DNA of 64,000 nucleotides. Origin: Trichosporon coremiiforme (taxonomy: Eukaryota; Basidiomycota; Tremellomycetes; Trichosporonales; Trichosporonaceae). Below the pieces are notes generated by a model that was not told the DNA's origin, searched no databases, and worked only from the letters and a program-made list of their open reading frames with translations. Every line of letters begins with the position of its first letter. Position 1 is the stretch's first letter. Below, one piece after another: positions 1 through 13,485 of this stretch. The stretch covers positions 1,611,008 to 1,675,007 of the forward strand of contig BCJJ01000005.1 of NCBI GenBank assembly GCA_039545355.1, given 5' to 3'. A program made the translations under genes and the position numbers.

Positions 1-2478
<2,478 letters not shown>

Positions 2479-2801
2479 GGCTGTTGTTTACGAGTATCGG
2501 AGATGGGGAGTTGAGAAGGGGGAAGACAAATAGACAGAGCGAAGGGCCCGCCATCTCACGACGCGTTAGGAGTTTCTTCAGGGTCCACCACGTTCAGAGG
2601 CGCGCGTCGCGTCTTTTGCCTCCGCTCAATGACTCACCACGTGGCTGGCCAGCCCCTCGCCGCCGCCCTCCACCGGCTGCTTTCTGGCAGGTTCGAGCTG
2701 ATGACGGATGTCATCGGCAGACGTCACAAGTTTCGTGATATTAACGACGGACTTGATCGTTTTCGCAACAACAAACTTCCTCGATCAACCAATTCGAAAC
2801 A
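2479..2801. promoter_or_regulatory. Divergent intergenic region, MCM3/STI1
   Basis: This 323-base spacer separates two start codons on opposite strands and must hold both promoters. I see no coding potential and no motif that I would name with confidence. Confidence 0.5.
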
Positions 2802-4696
2802 ATGTCTGAGGTAGGCCGCCCATGCATACAGTGTGTACTGACTTTCAGGCTGAGCAGCTCAAGGCGCAGGCCAACAAGGCTTTCTCCGCGAAGGACTACC
2901 CGGAGGCGATCAAGCTCTACAGCGATGCCATCGCTCTTGACCCTACCAACAACGTCCTTTACTCTAACCGATCGGCGGCCAAGTCGGGCGCCAAGGACTA
3001 CCAGGGTGCTCTTGAGGACGCCAACAAGGTAGGCTAAGAACTCCGCTAACTTGAGCTGATAACAGTGTATCGAGCTGAACCCGGATTTCTCGAAGGGCTA
3101 CCTCCGCAAGGGTGCCGCCTACCACGGTCTGCGCGACTACCCGCAGGCTGTCCAGGCGTACGAGGAGGGTCTTAACAAGGACCCTAACAGCGACCCCCTC
3201 AAGCGTGGTATGGCCGACGTGCGCCGTGCCATGGACGCCGAGATGGGCCCGGGCGGCGACATGGGCCTCGGCAAGATCTTCAACGACCCCGGACTCATGG
3301 CTAAGCTCCAGGCCAACCCCAAGACTGCCGAGTTCATGAAGGACCCTAGCTTTGTCCAGAAGATCCAGCAGCTCCAGGCTAACGGCGGTACCGCCGACAT
3401 GCAGTCCCTATTCGGCGACCCCCGCATGCTCTCCGTCCTCGGGGTCGCGATGGGTGTGGACATTGTAAGTTGACACGATTACGGTCGACCGGTGGATCTG
3501 AATTGACAACAGGCCGCTATGGAGCGCCCCGAGGGCTCGAACGAGATGCCTCCTGGAGTTTCGCCGCCCCAATCGTCGTCGCCCCCTCCCCCGAAGCCCG
3601 CCCCGAAGAAGGAGGAGCCGCCTAAGAAGGAGGAGCCCCAGCTCGACTCCGAGGAGGCCAAGGCGAAGAAGGAGGCCGACGAGCTGAAGGCTCAGGGTAA
3701 CGCCGCCTACAAGCAACGCAAGTTTGACGAGGCGATCCCGCTGTACGAGAAGGCCTGGGAGACGTACCCCAAGGACATTGCGTACCTGACCAACCTGTCC
3801 GCCGTCTATTTCGAGATGGGCGACTACGACAAGGCGATCGAGGTTGCGCAGAAGGCCGTCGACCATGCCTTCGAGCTCCACGCCGACTTCAAGGCCGTCG
3901 CCAAGGCCTACGGCCGCATCGGAACCTCGTACGCCAAGAAGGGCGACCTCGACAACGCGATCAAGTTCTACAACAAGTCGCTGACCGAGCACCGCACGCC
4001 GGACATTCTCACCAAGCTGCGCGAGGCTGAGAAGACAAAGCTGGAGAACGAGAAGAAGGCGTACATCGACCCCGAGAAGGCGGAGGCGGCGCGCGAGGAG
4101 GGGAACACTGCGTTCAAGGCCGGCCAGTACGCGGACGCCGTCAAGCACTACACCGAGGCGATCAAGCGCCTGCCTTCCGACCCGCGCGGTTACACGAACC
4201 GGTCTGCGGCGTACACGAAGCTGATGGCTCTGCCCGAGGCGCTGAAGGACGCGAACGACGCGATCAAGCAGGACCCCGAGTTTGTCAAGGCGTACATCCG
4301 CAAGGCGCTCGTGCAGAACGGCATGAAGGAGAACACGACTGCGCTCGAGACGCTGCAGAAGGCGATGGACGTGGACAAGGAGCACAAGCACCAGCGTGAG
4401 ATTGAGAGCAACATGAACAAGATCATGAACGAGATCCAGGCTGAGCGCGCAAACGAGACGGACGAGCAGACGTACGAGCGCGCCATGCGCGACCCCGAGG
4501 TCCAGGAGATCATGTCCGACCCCGTCATGCGCCAGATCCTCTCAGACGCCCAGCAGAACCCCCGCGCCCTCATGGACCACATGAAGAACCCTATGGTAAG
4601 TAGACAGTTTTGTGCGCCGGCGGATCTCAACTGACAAGGCAGGTTTCGCACAAGATCCAGAAGCTCATCAACGCGGGCATCATTCGTACGAGGTAA
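2802..4696 (+). CDS. STI1: STI1/Hop, Hsp70-Hsp90 organising co-chaperone
   Basis: STI1 bridges Hsp70 and Hsp90 in the cytosol through three TPR domains. Exons are 2802-2810, 2849-3028, 3066-3464, 3513-4595 and 4643-4696, giving 574 residues. Exon 1 holds only Met-Ser-Glu. TPR1 starts at about residue 4 (AEQLKAQANKAFSAKDYPEA), followed by the DP1 domain near residues 135-180 (GKIFNDPGLMAKLQANPK). A Pro/Lys-rich linker (about residues 200-235) leads to TPR2A (LKAQGNAAYKQRKFDEAI, about 245) and TPR2B (EEGNTAFKAGQYADAVKHY, about 387). The C-terminal DP2 domain has DPEVQEIMSDPVMRQIL and ends KIQKLINAGIIRTR, the usual end of the family. Length and architecture match yeast Sti1 (589 residues). The last exon codes only 17 residues but completes DP2, so it is real. 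Confidence 0.97.
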
Positions 4697-5679
4697 ACAG
4701 AGACAGAGCGGCAGTAACAGTGTGTCAGTTTTCATTATGCATTGTAGAAGATCATCCAGTCCACGATCCGTGCATGACACTGACGTGAGTTCGGAGTGAA
4801 CCTGTGCACACATTCGGCGCCCGTCAGCCATGGCTTGCACATGTGTGTGTATGTACTCGGCGACCACACCACGCCGATCATCTGATCCGACGATATCTGT
4901 CTGATCTTGCGGGGGTAGCGCTAAGATACCGCATCGATGGAATGCCATGGCCGGAACCGACATTCCGTCTTTCAATGAGAGCGGTGCACCTGCGTGTCCT
5001 CGTCTCTCGGGTATGACCGTCAGTATTCATATCACACCGCCACAGGCGTCACAATGACTGCGATGGCGGCACTTCCAAGCGGTATCTGTGGGGAAGGTAT
5101 ACACTTATGCACTGCAGTGCCAGTGCATCGATGCGGAGACATGGAGATGGAGCGGAGATGGAGATGTTCTAGATGCAGGGTGCAGCGACTGAGGGGCCCG
5201 CGGCCGTAGTGAGCACTCTGTGTCGCCAGGGCTAGTGGGCACGCCGGCGGCGACGATCGACGGTCGACGGCTCGGGCTCCTGGGCCGCGGGCCGAGATAC
5301 GTCACCATACAAAATCTGACGAAACTGCCCGGACCGCGTACCCCATCTCTATATCTCCCCGGCTGCCTTCCTTCCTCGCGGTCTATTCTCAAGCATCCGC
5401 CTCGCAATCAGTCCATCTCTCATATATTCACATCGCTAGACGCACGCTACTCAACTGCACACAAGAGTGCATCACTCTTCGACGTCTTCGAACCTTTCAG
5501 CGCACCCAAACCTTGTCCAAACCTTGTTTCGTGATATCACCTCCGAACTCGGTCGCGGCGATAGAGACAAGAGCCCGCGCATCCTTTAAATCCTTCCGGG
5601 ACCAACGTGCCACTGAAGCGATAGCGATATCATCAAGGATCGACGTCTTCCTCCTCTCTTCACATCTACCACCAACATC
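4697..5679. promoter_or_regulatory. Intergenic, upstream of the SYLF gene
   Basis: The region holds the STI1 3' end and the promoter and leader of the next gene. From about 5340 to 5679 the + strand becomes rich in C and T, as in leaders of other genes here. I see no coding exon or repeat. Confidence 0.5.
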
Positions 5680-7673
5680 ATGGCCGACACACTTGCCCCA
5701 CCGCCCCCGCCGCGGCGAGAGGCTCGCAGCACGCCGCATTCGCGCACGAACACCCCCGAGCCGGGCTGGAAGGAGCGCTGGGGCGCGAAGACCAAGCTCT
5801 GGGGCGGTAAGGCGTTCGACAAGTCCGTCGGTATCAGTGACAAGATCGGCACCAAGGTCAACTATGTCGTAGAGAACAAGATTGGGTCCGAGGCGTTCTA
5901 CCCCGTCTCGAACGACTTTCCTCAAGAGTGCGAGAAGGCCGCACGCATCCTTCGCGCTTTCACTGGTGAGTATTGATGAGCCCGACATCAGGGAGCCGAG
6001 GGGTTCGGCCTTGGCAAAGCGGCACCCTCGCCCATGTATGACACACGGCACTCGCGGACATTACGCTGACGACACCAGTCAAAGGCATCGAGGTGCCGGA
6101 CAAGCACTCGCACAAGAAGGCTGTCCGCAAGATTCCGCCTACGCTGATCAAGAACTGCTACGGCCTCGCCGTGTTCACGTCGATGCGCTCCGGCATCGCG
6201 CCCCTCGGCGGTGCCGGCGGCAACGGCCTCGTTGTCGCGCACAACCCGGAGACGGGGTGGTGGTCTCCCCCCGCCAGTATCTCGCCGAACACATTCAGCG
6301 CCGGTCTCATTCTCGGCGTGGACATTTATGACTGCGTCCTGGTCCTCAACAGCCCGAAGGCGATTGAGTCGTTCAAGACCCACAAGGTCACACTCGGCGC
6401 AGACATTGCCGTCGCCGCTGGCCCGTGGGGCGCCGGCGCGTCGATGGAGTCGGGACTCGAGCGTGTACCCGTCTTCTCCTATGTCAAGTCTCGAGGCCTG
6501 TACGCCGGCGTCGAGGCCGTCGGTCAGGTGTTCCTGTCGCGCTTCGACGAGAACGAGCGCGTTTACCACTGGCCGGGCGTCAAGGCGGGCGACATTCTGA
6601 CGGGCCGTGTCAAGATGCCCCGCGAGGCGAAGCCCTTCATCGCCGCACTCGAGGACGCCGCAAGCGGCAAGGCGCAGATGCGCGAGGGCCCGCCTCCCGA
6701 GGATCCGATGTTCAAGATCACGCCTCTGGCGGCCGCGATCGAGCTCGACGACGGCGAGGTACTCAAGCTTCCCCCAACCCCGGAACAGACCGACGGGCAC
6801 GAGTACGAGAGTGATCCGGAGACTGAGCGTGTGATCCGACGGATGACCCTCCCGAGCGACTTCAGTCCGCCGCCACTGGAGAAAAAGTGGATGCCGGCCC
6901 TCCCGCCCCCGAGGCATGGGGGGGCGATCCATCACCCGACCCCGCGCCGCGCCGGTGACCCCGCCGGAGCACCCGCTCCTGCTCTGCCACCTAGGAAGAA
7001 GCCGTCGTGCAGCCCCTCTCTCCCGCCCCGCCGCAGCACGGAGATGCCTCCCACGCCTACCTCCCCGGGAACGCCGATCTCCGTCTCGTCCAAGCCCCCA
7101 CCACTCCCTCCTCGCAGCCGCAACCGCCCGTCCTCGATGGCAATCCCGCCTACGCCCGTGTCGCCGACGTCGCCCGTCTTCGCGGCACAGCACTCCGACA
7201 TTCCCCCCGTGTCCGAGATTGACGCCACCTCGCCGGAGATCATGAACGTCAAGGACGTGCATGCCGAGGAGCCGCCCGCGTACGCTGCGGCTCAGGAGCC
7301 TCTCAAGGCTGAGTCTGATGACGAGTCGGTGTACGACGAGATCGAACAGCATCTCGCCGACGAGCACGCGACGGCCCAGGCCATGGACGAGATGCACATC
7401 GCCCCTGTGGCCGAGACTGAGGCTACCCCCCGCTCGTCCGAGGAGATGGCCACACTCGCGTACGACGACCCCGAGCCGAAGGACGCCGGGGCCAAGGACG
7501 CCGAGACTAAGGAGGCGCCCAAGGAGGAGGCCAAGGAGAAAACTGAGGAGAAGGCTGAGAGGGCCGACGAGAAGGAGCCCGAAGAGAAGACTGAAGCGAA
7601 GAACGACGACAAGCCCGAGCTCCCCGCCGGGTTCCGCCTGCGCGAGGCTGGCAACATGGGTCTCCGCGGCTAA
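5680..7673 (+). CDS. SYLF/Ysc84-domain actin- and lipid-binding protein
   Basis: Two exons, 5680-5965 and 6079-7673, give 626 residues. The N-terminal part (about residues 60-290) is a SYLF (DUF500, Ysc84) domain: PTLIKNCYGLAVFTSMRSGI, GGNGLVVAHNPETGWWSPP, the GLILGVDIYDCVLVLNSPKAI segment and LGADIAVAAGPWG are all characteristic. Family members bind phosphoinositides and F-actin and work at endocytic actin patches. Yeast Ysc84 ends in an SH3 domain; here the remainder is instead a long Pro-rich region with PALPPRKKP, PPLPPRSRN and PTPVSPTSP (possible SH3 ligands) and then an acidic Glu/Lys/Ala repeat-like tail. No SH3 fold is visible. The long antisense reading frames over this gene look like composition shadows. 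The 3' end is only 94 bases from the convergent epimerase gene. Confidence 0.9.
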
Positions 7674-7767
7674 GCCATCGCTAGACATAGATTGTAACAA
7701 CTGTTTGTACACTAGATGGACCGTTTGACATTCACGCTCTTTTAACCATTGCCTGTCTACTTCTAAC

Positions 7768-8955
7768 CTATGCGTCCAGCTTGGGCTTCTTGGCCGCGCG
7801 CTCACTCTCCAGCTCCTCCTTGAAATCCTTGACCGCAAGACTGTACCCCGTCTGCTGATCATCGACCTCGAATCCCATCTTCAAGAACTCGTCACAGTCA
7901 TAAGACCCGGCCCAAGTCTCACAAATCGCAATGACGGCGGGATCCTTCTTGAAGCTGACGAGCTTGGTCGCCTCCTCGCCGCCGTGTTCCTTCAGCGCAT
8001 CGAGAATTTGACGGGTGGTCACAGTGATTCCAGGAATGTTAATGGACCGGTCACCCTTGCCGTACTTGAAGTTGTCCTCGGGCATGCACAGGCCCCAGAC
8101 AATGTTACGGAACACCGTCTTCGCGCGCGAGAGGTACACGGGCATGCCGACGATGAGCTCCCCGTCGGGCCCGTCCGCGACGGGGCACACAGAGGGAATG
8201 CCCTGCAGCGGCTCGCGAATCAGGCCCGAGATGAAGCTGGACGCAGCGGTTGACGGCGCGCCAGTCCTAATAGCCACAGTGGGCAGACGTAAAGAGCGTG
8301 TGTCGAGGTATCCCCGGCGCCCGTAATCGAAGGCGTACAGCTCGGAAATCGTCTTCTCCACACCGTAGCTCGTACCCGGGATAATCGGGGTAGCGTCGGG
8401 GATAACGTGATCCGTCGGCTTGCACTTTGGACCGCCGTAGACTGCCAGAGACGAGATGAAGCAGTACACCATCTTGTGCTTCAGCACGCTGTCCGAGTGT
8501 CGGCGCGCGGCGGCGAGCAATTTGACATGCGAGTCGACGTTGACGGCGTAGCCGAGCTCAAAGTTGGCTTCGGAGCCACCGGACATGATCCCACTGGCTG
8601 TTAGTTGGATTAGGGGGGAATGCCTGGCGGCATCCTGACTCACTGTAAGGCAATCAAGCCGCCGACCTCCTCACCCTCAAACAGGGCCTCGATCTGCTTC
8701 TCATCCCCGAGATCAGCCTTGAGAACCCTCAAACGCTTCTCATCGTCAATGATGCGGGGAGGCTCGATAATGTCGGTAGTGATGAGACGCAGGTTCGGAT
8801 ACAGGTCGAGCATGAGCTTTGTGACCTCGCGCCCGACAAAGCCTGATGTCAGCTGTGGACGTGCTGAGCAGCGTACCTCCCGCCCCCGTCAGGAGGACCG
8901 TCTTGATATGCTCGGGCAGCTTGAGCGCGTCATAAGTTGGCGTCTGCTTGCTCAT
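7768..8955 (-). CDS. NAD-dependent epimerase/dehydratase, D-erythronate-dehydrogenase-like
   Basis: Three exons, 8955-8877, 8842-8644 and 8593-7768, give 367 residues. Exon 1 and 2 join to restore the Rossmann motif TGAGGFVG near residue 23. Exon 2 carries LRLITTDIIEPPRI with the acidic residue expected to hold the NAD ribose. Exon 3 begins HGIMSGGSEANFELGYAVNVD, the usual segment of the DenD-like short-chain reductase group, then SSLAVYGG and the catalytic Tyr-x-x-x-Lys as SYGVEK (YGVEK). These enzymes oxidise sugar-acid or UDP-sugar substrates in the cytosol; the true substrate cannot be read from sequence. The second intron needs acceptor CCAG at 8595-8594; an upstream AG four bases earlier would break the frame. 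No signal peptide is visible. Confidence 0.9.
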
Positions 8956-10285
8956 GGTGGATTGGTGTTTGGTGACGAATGACTACCGGACAGGTGATGT
9001 TATAGCAAGTTGGCAGGTGGGCGACGGCATCTCCCGGCGCTCTCGGGTGCCCGGGCCGAAGACGCCGGTAACTCGCGGTGTAGGATCCTGCCGGGTTTGC
9101 GGTGCAGATGACGGACCGATTTCTCGGATCATGCGTTGCCTTGTCTTGTGCACATTGAGATCGCGACTGACACAATGCAGACGCCTATGCGCACAGAAGA
9201 GAGGCCATGTGGACACTGTGGTGGGCGCCGAAGAAGTGAGGAGGGGATGTATGGCTGGCGCAGAATCGGCGTCCTGTACGGTGGGACCGGCCAAATCCGG
9301 TCGTGGCTGACGGTTTCGGTGTTTTACACCTAATGACTTCTTGACTCTCTTTGACGTGCATGGTGCCTGCCATCAGACTGGCACTGAATAGAGCTCGTTA
9401 TGAAGCACTGGGCATACACACGCTAGCCGTCTCTGTCGCTGGTCGGTGCTTCCGAGTGACATCGGCAACTTCTGAGCAGGTCGATCCATAATCTGTCGGC
9501 CAACCTCCCCGTCTATCTCTGCCCAAGTAATGCGCGAGATTACATCACTTACTGCGCGGGGATGCCTTACACTGCTCTCCAGCATAGCAGACTGAAAGCT
9601 TCCCTCAGTCAACTGGTCTGAACAGTTCCAACTTGATGTGTTCTGCGGCGGCATCGGCAGACCAGCGCCGAAGACCGTGATAAACTTACTCCGTCCTCTG
9701 CGCCCTGCAGGTCGTCTCGTTGTGTCGTTTGTCTCCCCGTGTTAGCCGCATATTTTCAAAAGAGAAACCGGTCTGTTATGTATGTGTGACATCAGCACAC
9801 GGACGGCGTGGTTGTGGCGAATGCGAGACAGGTTTCACAACCCTCACCGGACTCTTGCCTCCGCCACTAGCAATCACCCTCAGCACACGGTATAGCACAG
9901 ACAGCGCAGTGCAAGTGTGCAGTCCGCACTTCGTACGTCCTTACTTCCAGCAAATGTCGGCCGCGGCTGCAGTGATCGCCTCATGGCGTTGCAGTCAGCA
10001 ATCTGTCACTCCGCCACCCTTGGTTTACCCGCCGAGCGGAGCATGTTCACCCGCCCTGGCGCGGCCGCGTCCAGATTTCCGGCCAGACATTGACATCCGG
10101 TGACAACCTCAGCCCCCACAGACGCAGCGCACAGCGGCCAGTGCACTTACACACGCGCAGAAACCTATTCGTACACGAGAACAACTCTATGCATCCCTAA
10201 TACATATAAAACTAAAGCAACACACGGTCTAGGTGTAGTGACGATGGGCGGTGGATTGAGACTGCGCCGGCGCCAGTCGCGCCGA
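8956..10285. other. Intergenic, no gene seen
   Basis: About 1.3 kb lie between the epimerase start and the MPC2 stop. It contains the epimerase promoter and the MPC2 3' end. The short frames here have no recognisable domain and no consistent splice pattern. I see no repeat or RNA gene. Confidence 0.5.
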
Positions 10286-11058
10286 TTAGGCCTTCTTGGC
10301 GGCCTCCGGGTGGCTCTTCCTGTAGTCCCAGATACGGTACAGCTGCAGGAGACCGGTTGAGCCGACGAAGAAGTTGACGGCCGCAAGAGAGTAGTTCACC
10401 GGGGTGATGATCAGCGAGTAGCGGACCTGAGAGTGTCAGCTGGAAGGACAAATGGCTTTAGCTAGCGCGGGGCGAATCGAGACGCAGTTCTGGGTCACAT
10501 CTGCGGCTGCGAGCCCCATGCCGCCCGCGACCCTGTCGCGTTCGGCACCTACCCAGATGAAGCCGGTGGCGGCAAGAGCCAGGTTCTGGTTCAGCGAGAG
10601 CTTGTCAGCGGGGCGCTGCAGGTCCTTGAGACCTGCAATGACGAGCGCCCACTTGGCCATGGGGGCCCAGAAGAAGATGGTCCTGCGTTCGGCAAGCCAT
10701 GGCGGCGCGGAATCGAGACCGGAGTTCGTAAGACATGCGGGGAAGGTGATCGGAGTTGCAGTCGGAGAATGCGAGGTTCGGCGTCAGCACAATGCCCTTA
10801 CAGTCCATCGTCCATCACGAGAACAGTCGCGGCGCGCACGATCCAGTCCTTCCTACTGCGCGCTTCCATCTCCGTCCTTACTGCGCGAACCGTCGATGTT
10901 CGCGCGCGGTGCGTTCCCATCGGGTCGTGCGAACTGTGCCCGTTCCTGCTCGTTTCGACTCACTTGGGACCAGCGGGGTGGTTCATGAACTGCTGCCACT
11001 TGCTGGCGACCTTGGTGGCGGCGTGGGACGCGGCGGCTCCGGTTGCTGGGCCCGACAT
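10286..11058 (-). CDS. MPC2: Mitochondrial pyruvate carrier subunit MPC2
   Basis: The MPC heterodimer imports pyruvate across the inner mitochondrial membrane. Three exons, 11058-10964, 10682-10553 and 10426-10286, give 121 residues. The central part reads FFWAPMAKWALVIAGLKDLQRPADKLSLNQNLALAATGFIW, followed by RYSLIITPVNYSLAAVNFFVGSTGLLQLYRIW; this is the MPC2-type rather than MPC1-type signature (WAP..KW, RPA-KLS, ATGFIW-RY). Three hydrophobic stretches are present. There is no long cleavable presequence, as is normal for the family. Intron 1 (281 nt) is long for this window; intron 2 is 126 nt. The gene is divergent from the SSAT-like gene. Confidence 0.93.
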
Positions 11059-11581
11059 TTTCGTTGCTGCTCGTCGATGTTGAAGCTGAGGAGTGCTACG
11101 AAGCCGGCTGATCCACCCCATAACGACGCTCGTAATCGCGGAGTGGAGACACTCACCACGAGTCGGTCACGGCGTTTCGGCAGGCGTGGGTGTGTGGCGG
11201 GGGCCCCAGGGTATTTACCGCATTAGGGCGAGCGCGCACCTGCCACCCGCGAGCTGAGTCCGCTCCGGCTCCAGTGCTCCGCTCAAGGTCTGCCGTACGT
11301 AAGTGCAGACAAATGTCGAACTCTTTCGAGTTGAACTGTTGTTTGTAGAACTCTGAAGCGATGGCACGGCCGTTCAGGTTTCATCTGCTCAGTAGTCTCA
11401 TGCTGGAGCGTCGCAGGATTTGGGGTGGGCATCAGGTGGAGGTTCACGAACTGTCGTATCGGGCCACGTGCTGCCGGTATATCGCGGTCCATACTTCGGT
11501 TCCCTGTCTGTCAACAGACCCTGTCTGTCTTGACAGACCGGTCGTGTAACTGATTTTTGTTTCTGCCATCATACCACAAAA
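11059..11581. promoter_or_regulatory. Divergent intergenic region, MPC2/SSAT-like gene
   Basis: This 523-base region serves both divergent genes. Close to the right-hand gene it carries two adjacent small inverted repeats, listed separately. No coding exon is visible. Confidence 0.5.
11506..11538. repeat. Two adjacent inverted repeats upstream of the SSAT-like start
   Basis: Positions 11506-11519 read GTCTGT-CA-ACAGAC and 11523-11538 read GTCTGTC-TT-GACAGAC. Both are perfect inverted repeats with two-base centres, and they share the same arm sequence. They end 43 bases before the start codon at 11582, so they could be a tandem palindromic protein site or, if transcribed, two leader hairpins. 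Confidence 0.7.
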
Positions 11582-12318
11582 ATGTCTGCCGCTGACAAGT
11601 ACATCATCAGGCCTGCCGTCGAGGCTGACATCGTGAGCTTCAGTGCGACTGACCTTAGCTAATATTCGCAGCCCGACATGCTCCGCCTCATCCACGAGCT
11701 TGTACGTCACTGACGCCCACAAATCGGTCAAATAGCTAACCGACAGGCCGTGTATGAGAAGGAGCCGGACGCGGTGAAGGCTACCCCTGAGATGGTTTGT
11801 TGCGATCCACTGCCACCAATTGACCACGCCAGATGAAGGACGCCATGTTCAAGAACGAGTACGCCAAGGCGTTCGTTGCCCGCACTCAGGAGGGCGAGGC
11901 CGTTGGACTCTGCCTGGTAGGAGCTGCCCCTGCTGACGAGCTGACAATTTCAGTACTTCTTCAGCTACTCGACCTGGCTCGGTGTTCCCGGTATCTACGT
12001 AAGCTCATCACACCCCTCGCAGAGCTAACATGCAGCTTGAGGACCTTTACGTCAAGCCCGAGCACCGCGGCGATGGTCTCGGCAAGCGTCTCTTTGGCTA
12101 CCTCGGCGAGGTCGCCCTTGAGCGCGGATGCCAGCGTGTCGAGTGGAGCGTACTTAACGTGAGTTGGCTCGTAGTCAGTTAACTAACCACAGTGGAACAC
12201 CCCCTCGAAGGACTTCTACGAGAAGCGCCTCGGCTCGATCCCGCAGGACGAGTGGACCAAGGAGCGTATCGAGGGCATTGAGGGCATCAAGAAGCTCGCA
12301 GCGCTCAAGAACGAGTAG
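11582..12318 (+). CDS. GNAT acetyltransferase, SSAT/thialysine acetyltransferase type
   Basis: Seven exons: 11582-11632, 11672-11701, 11747-11794, 11833-11916, 11954-11998, 12036-12158 and 12193-12318, giving 168 residues. The protein is a compact single GNAT domain: IRPAVEADIPDMLRLIHELAVYEKEP at the start, FFSYSTWLGVPGIYLEDLYVKP in the middle, the acetyl-CoA pyrophosphate loop RGDGLG, and WNTPSKDFYEKRLGSIP near the end. This order (YSTW-G--GI-LEDLYV, then RG-G-G, then WN--S--FY) is characteristic of spermidine/spermine N1-acetyltransferase and thialysine acetyltransferase relatives. It probably acetylates a small polyamine or amine in the cytosol; the substrate is inferred from family only. 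Every exon length is a multiple of three, so all six introns are phase 0. It converges on the PITH gene with a 69-base gap. Confidence 0.93.
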
Positions 12319-12387
12319 ATCAAATAGACATCATAAATCGTAAATGCGATATCTCTAGGGTATATGGTGTGATACAATATCGTACAG

Positions 12388-13197
12388 CTACCGAATCGTC
12401 GTGTAGCCAGCTCCCTTCTTCTCCGCGACGGCGTCGACGTTGTGCTCAGCGGCATTGGAGGCAGGCACCTGTCCGAGCTTGGACATGTCCATGTTCAGCT
12501 GCTTCGCGTCGCCCTTGAAGCCGACGTAGTACACTTTCGACCGTTGGCCGGTCTCAGCATCAGACTGACGTTAGCTTCGAGCATTCCCGTCTGGCAGCTG
12601 CACTCACGAACAGGAGAGTGACGCTGAACACGTTGGCCATCTTCTGGACCTTCAGCGCCCACTCGTCTATCTCTCTTCGTCCCGCAGAGTCTCTCCGAAT
12701 AGGCGAGTCCGACACATCCAGGTCCATGATGGGGTTCATTGACTCGACGTCGTTAAAGTCTGGGGCGTGGGGTAGGTTGCAGAAGATGCGCAGTCGGTGT
12801 GATCGGTGCGGGTGGCCCGGAGAAGGAAGATGAAGCAGTAGTGTTCGGAGCCGAACACTCGTGATGAAGGGGATATGCAGAATGAGCTGCTACGTCAGCT
12901 ACTGTACAGCAGACCCCGAGCTCACCTCATCATCCACGCCAGACTCGATGAACTGCTCCTCCTCCAAACGGTCATCCCATGTTTTGATCACTTTCGGAGC
13001 AGACTCCGGGTCGACAAGGTTGACTCCATTCACGCTGGAAGTGAGCTTCAGCGCATCGTCGAGCAAACTCACTTGTCGCGATCAATCGACCCCCAAAGGT
13101 TCGAGTTGCTGCCCTCGCCTGCCGAGACGCGCTCCAAGACCTCGGAGGTGACGTTCGTGTTCAAGTCGTCGACAGTGAGATCGTCTGCGCAGCTCAT
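12388..13197 (-). CDS. PITH-domain protein
   Basis: Four exons, 13197-13073, 13034-12926, 12889-12608 and 12564-12388, give 230 residues. The reading NLWGSIDRDKNVNGVNLVDPE, then VIKTWDDRLEEEQFIESGVDDEQLILHIPF, then VRLRTLLLHLP and the C-terminal KVYYVGFKGDAKQL follow the PITH domain (the C-terminal proteasome-interacting domain of thioredoxin-like proteins). The thioredoxin domain found in TXNL1 is absent, so this is a stand-alone PITH protein as in PITHD1. Family members bind the 26S proteasome; the role in fungi is not settled. The start is the first ATG and lies 288 bases from the divergent LSM4 start codon. Confidence 0.88.
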
Positions 13198-13485
13198 GAC
13201 TTCTATTTTCTAGGCGTTTTATCTGTATGTTCTTGTTATCATGTAAACGTCAGCGATGCGACGAAACAAATGTTGTTGCTGATTATCGAGCCAAGGATGG
13301 TCTGTGGCCCACGGCCAAGGGTGGCAATGACGAAGCTCTCGATAGCCGGCGGTGCCACGTGAAAAGTCACGGGACCAATTGCATCCTCGTCCTCGATCAT
13401 CACCAAGTCCTACACAATCGTCACGACAACAAACTGAGAGCGCTGTTGTACTGCATCCTGCTACTAGACATCGGAGGATAACATC

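Noticed and set aside
3408..4391. 327-codon antisense frame over STI1
   Set aside because: It mirrors the TPR coding sequence and is rich in Leu/Arg/Val as expected for a shadow.
5988..7862. 624-codon antisense frame over the SYLF gene
   Set aside because: Same composition effect. It runs through the convergent gene end and has no domain, start context or splice support.
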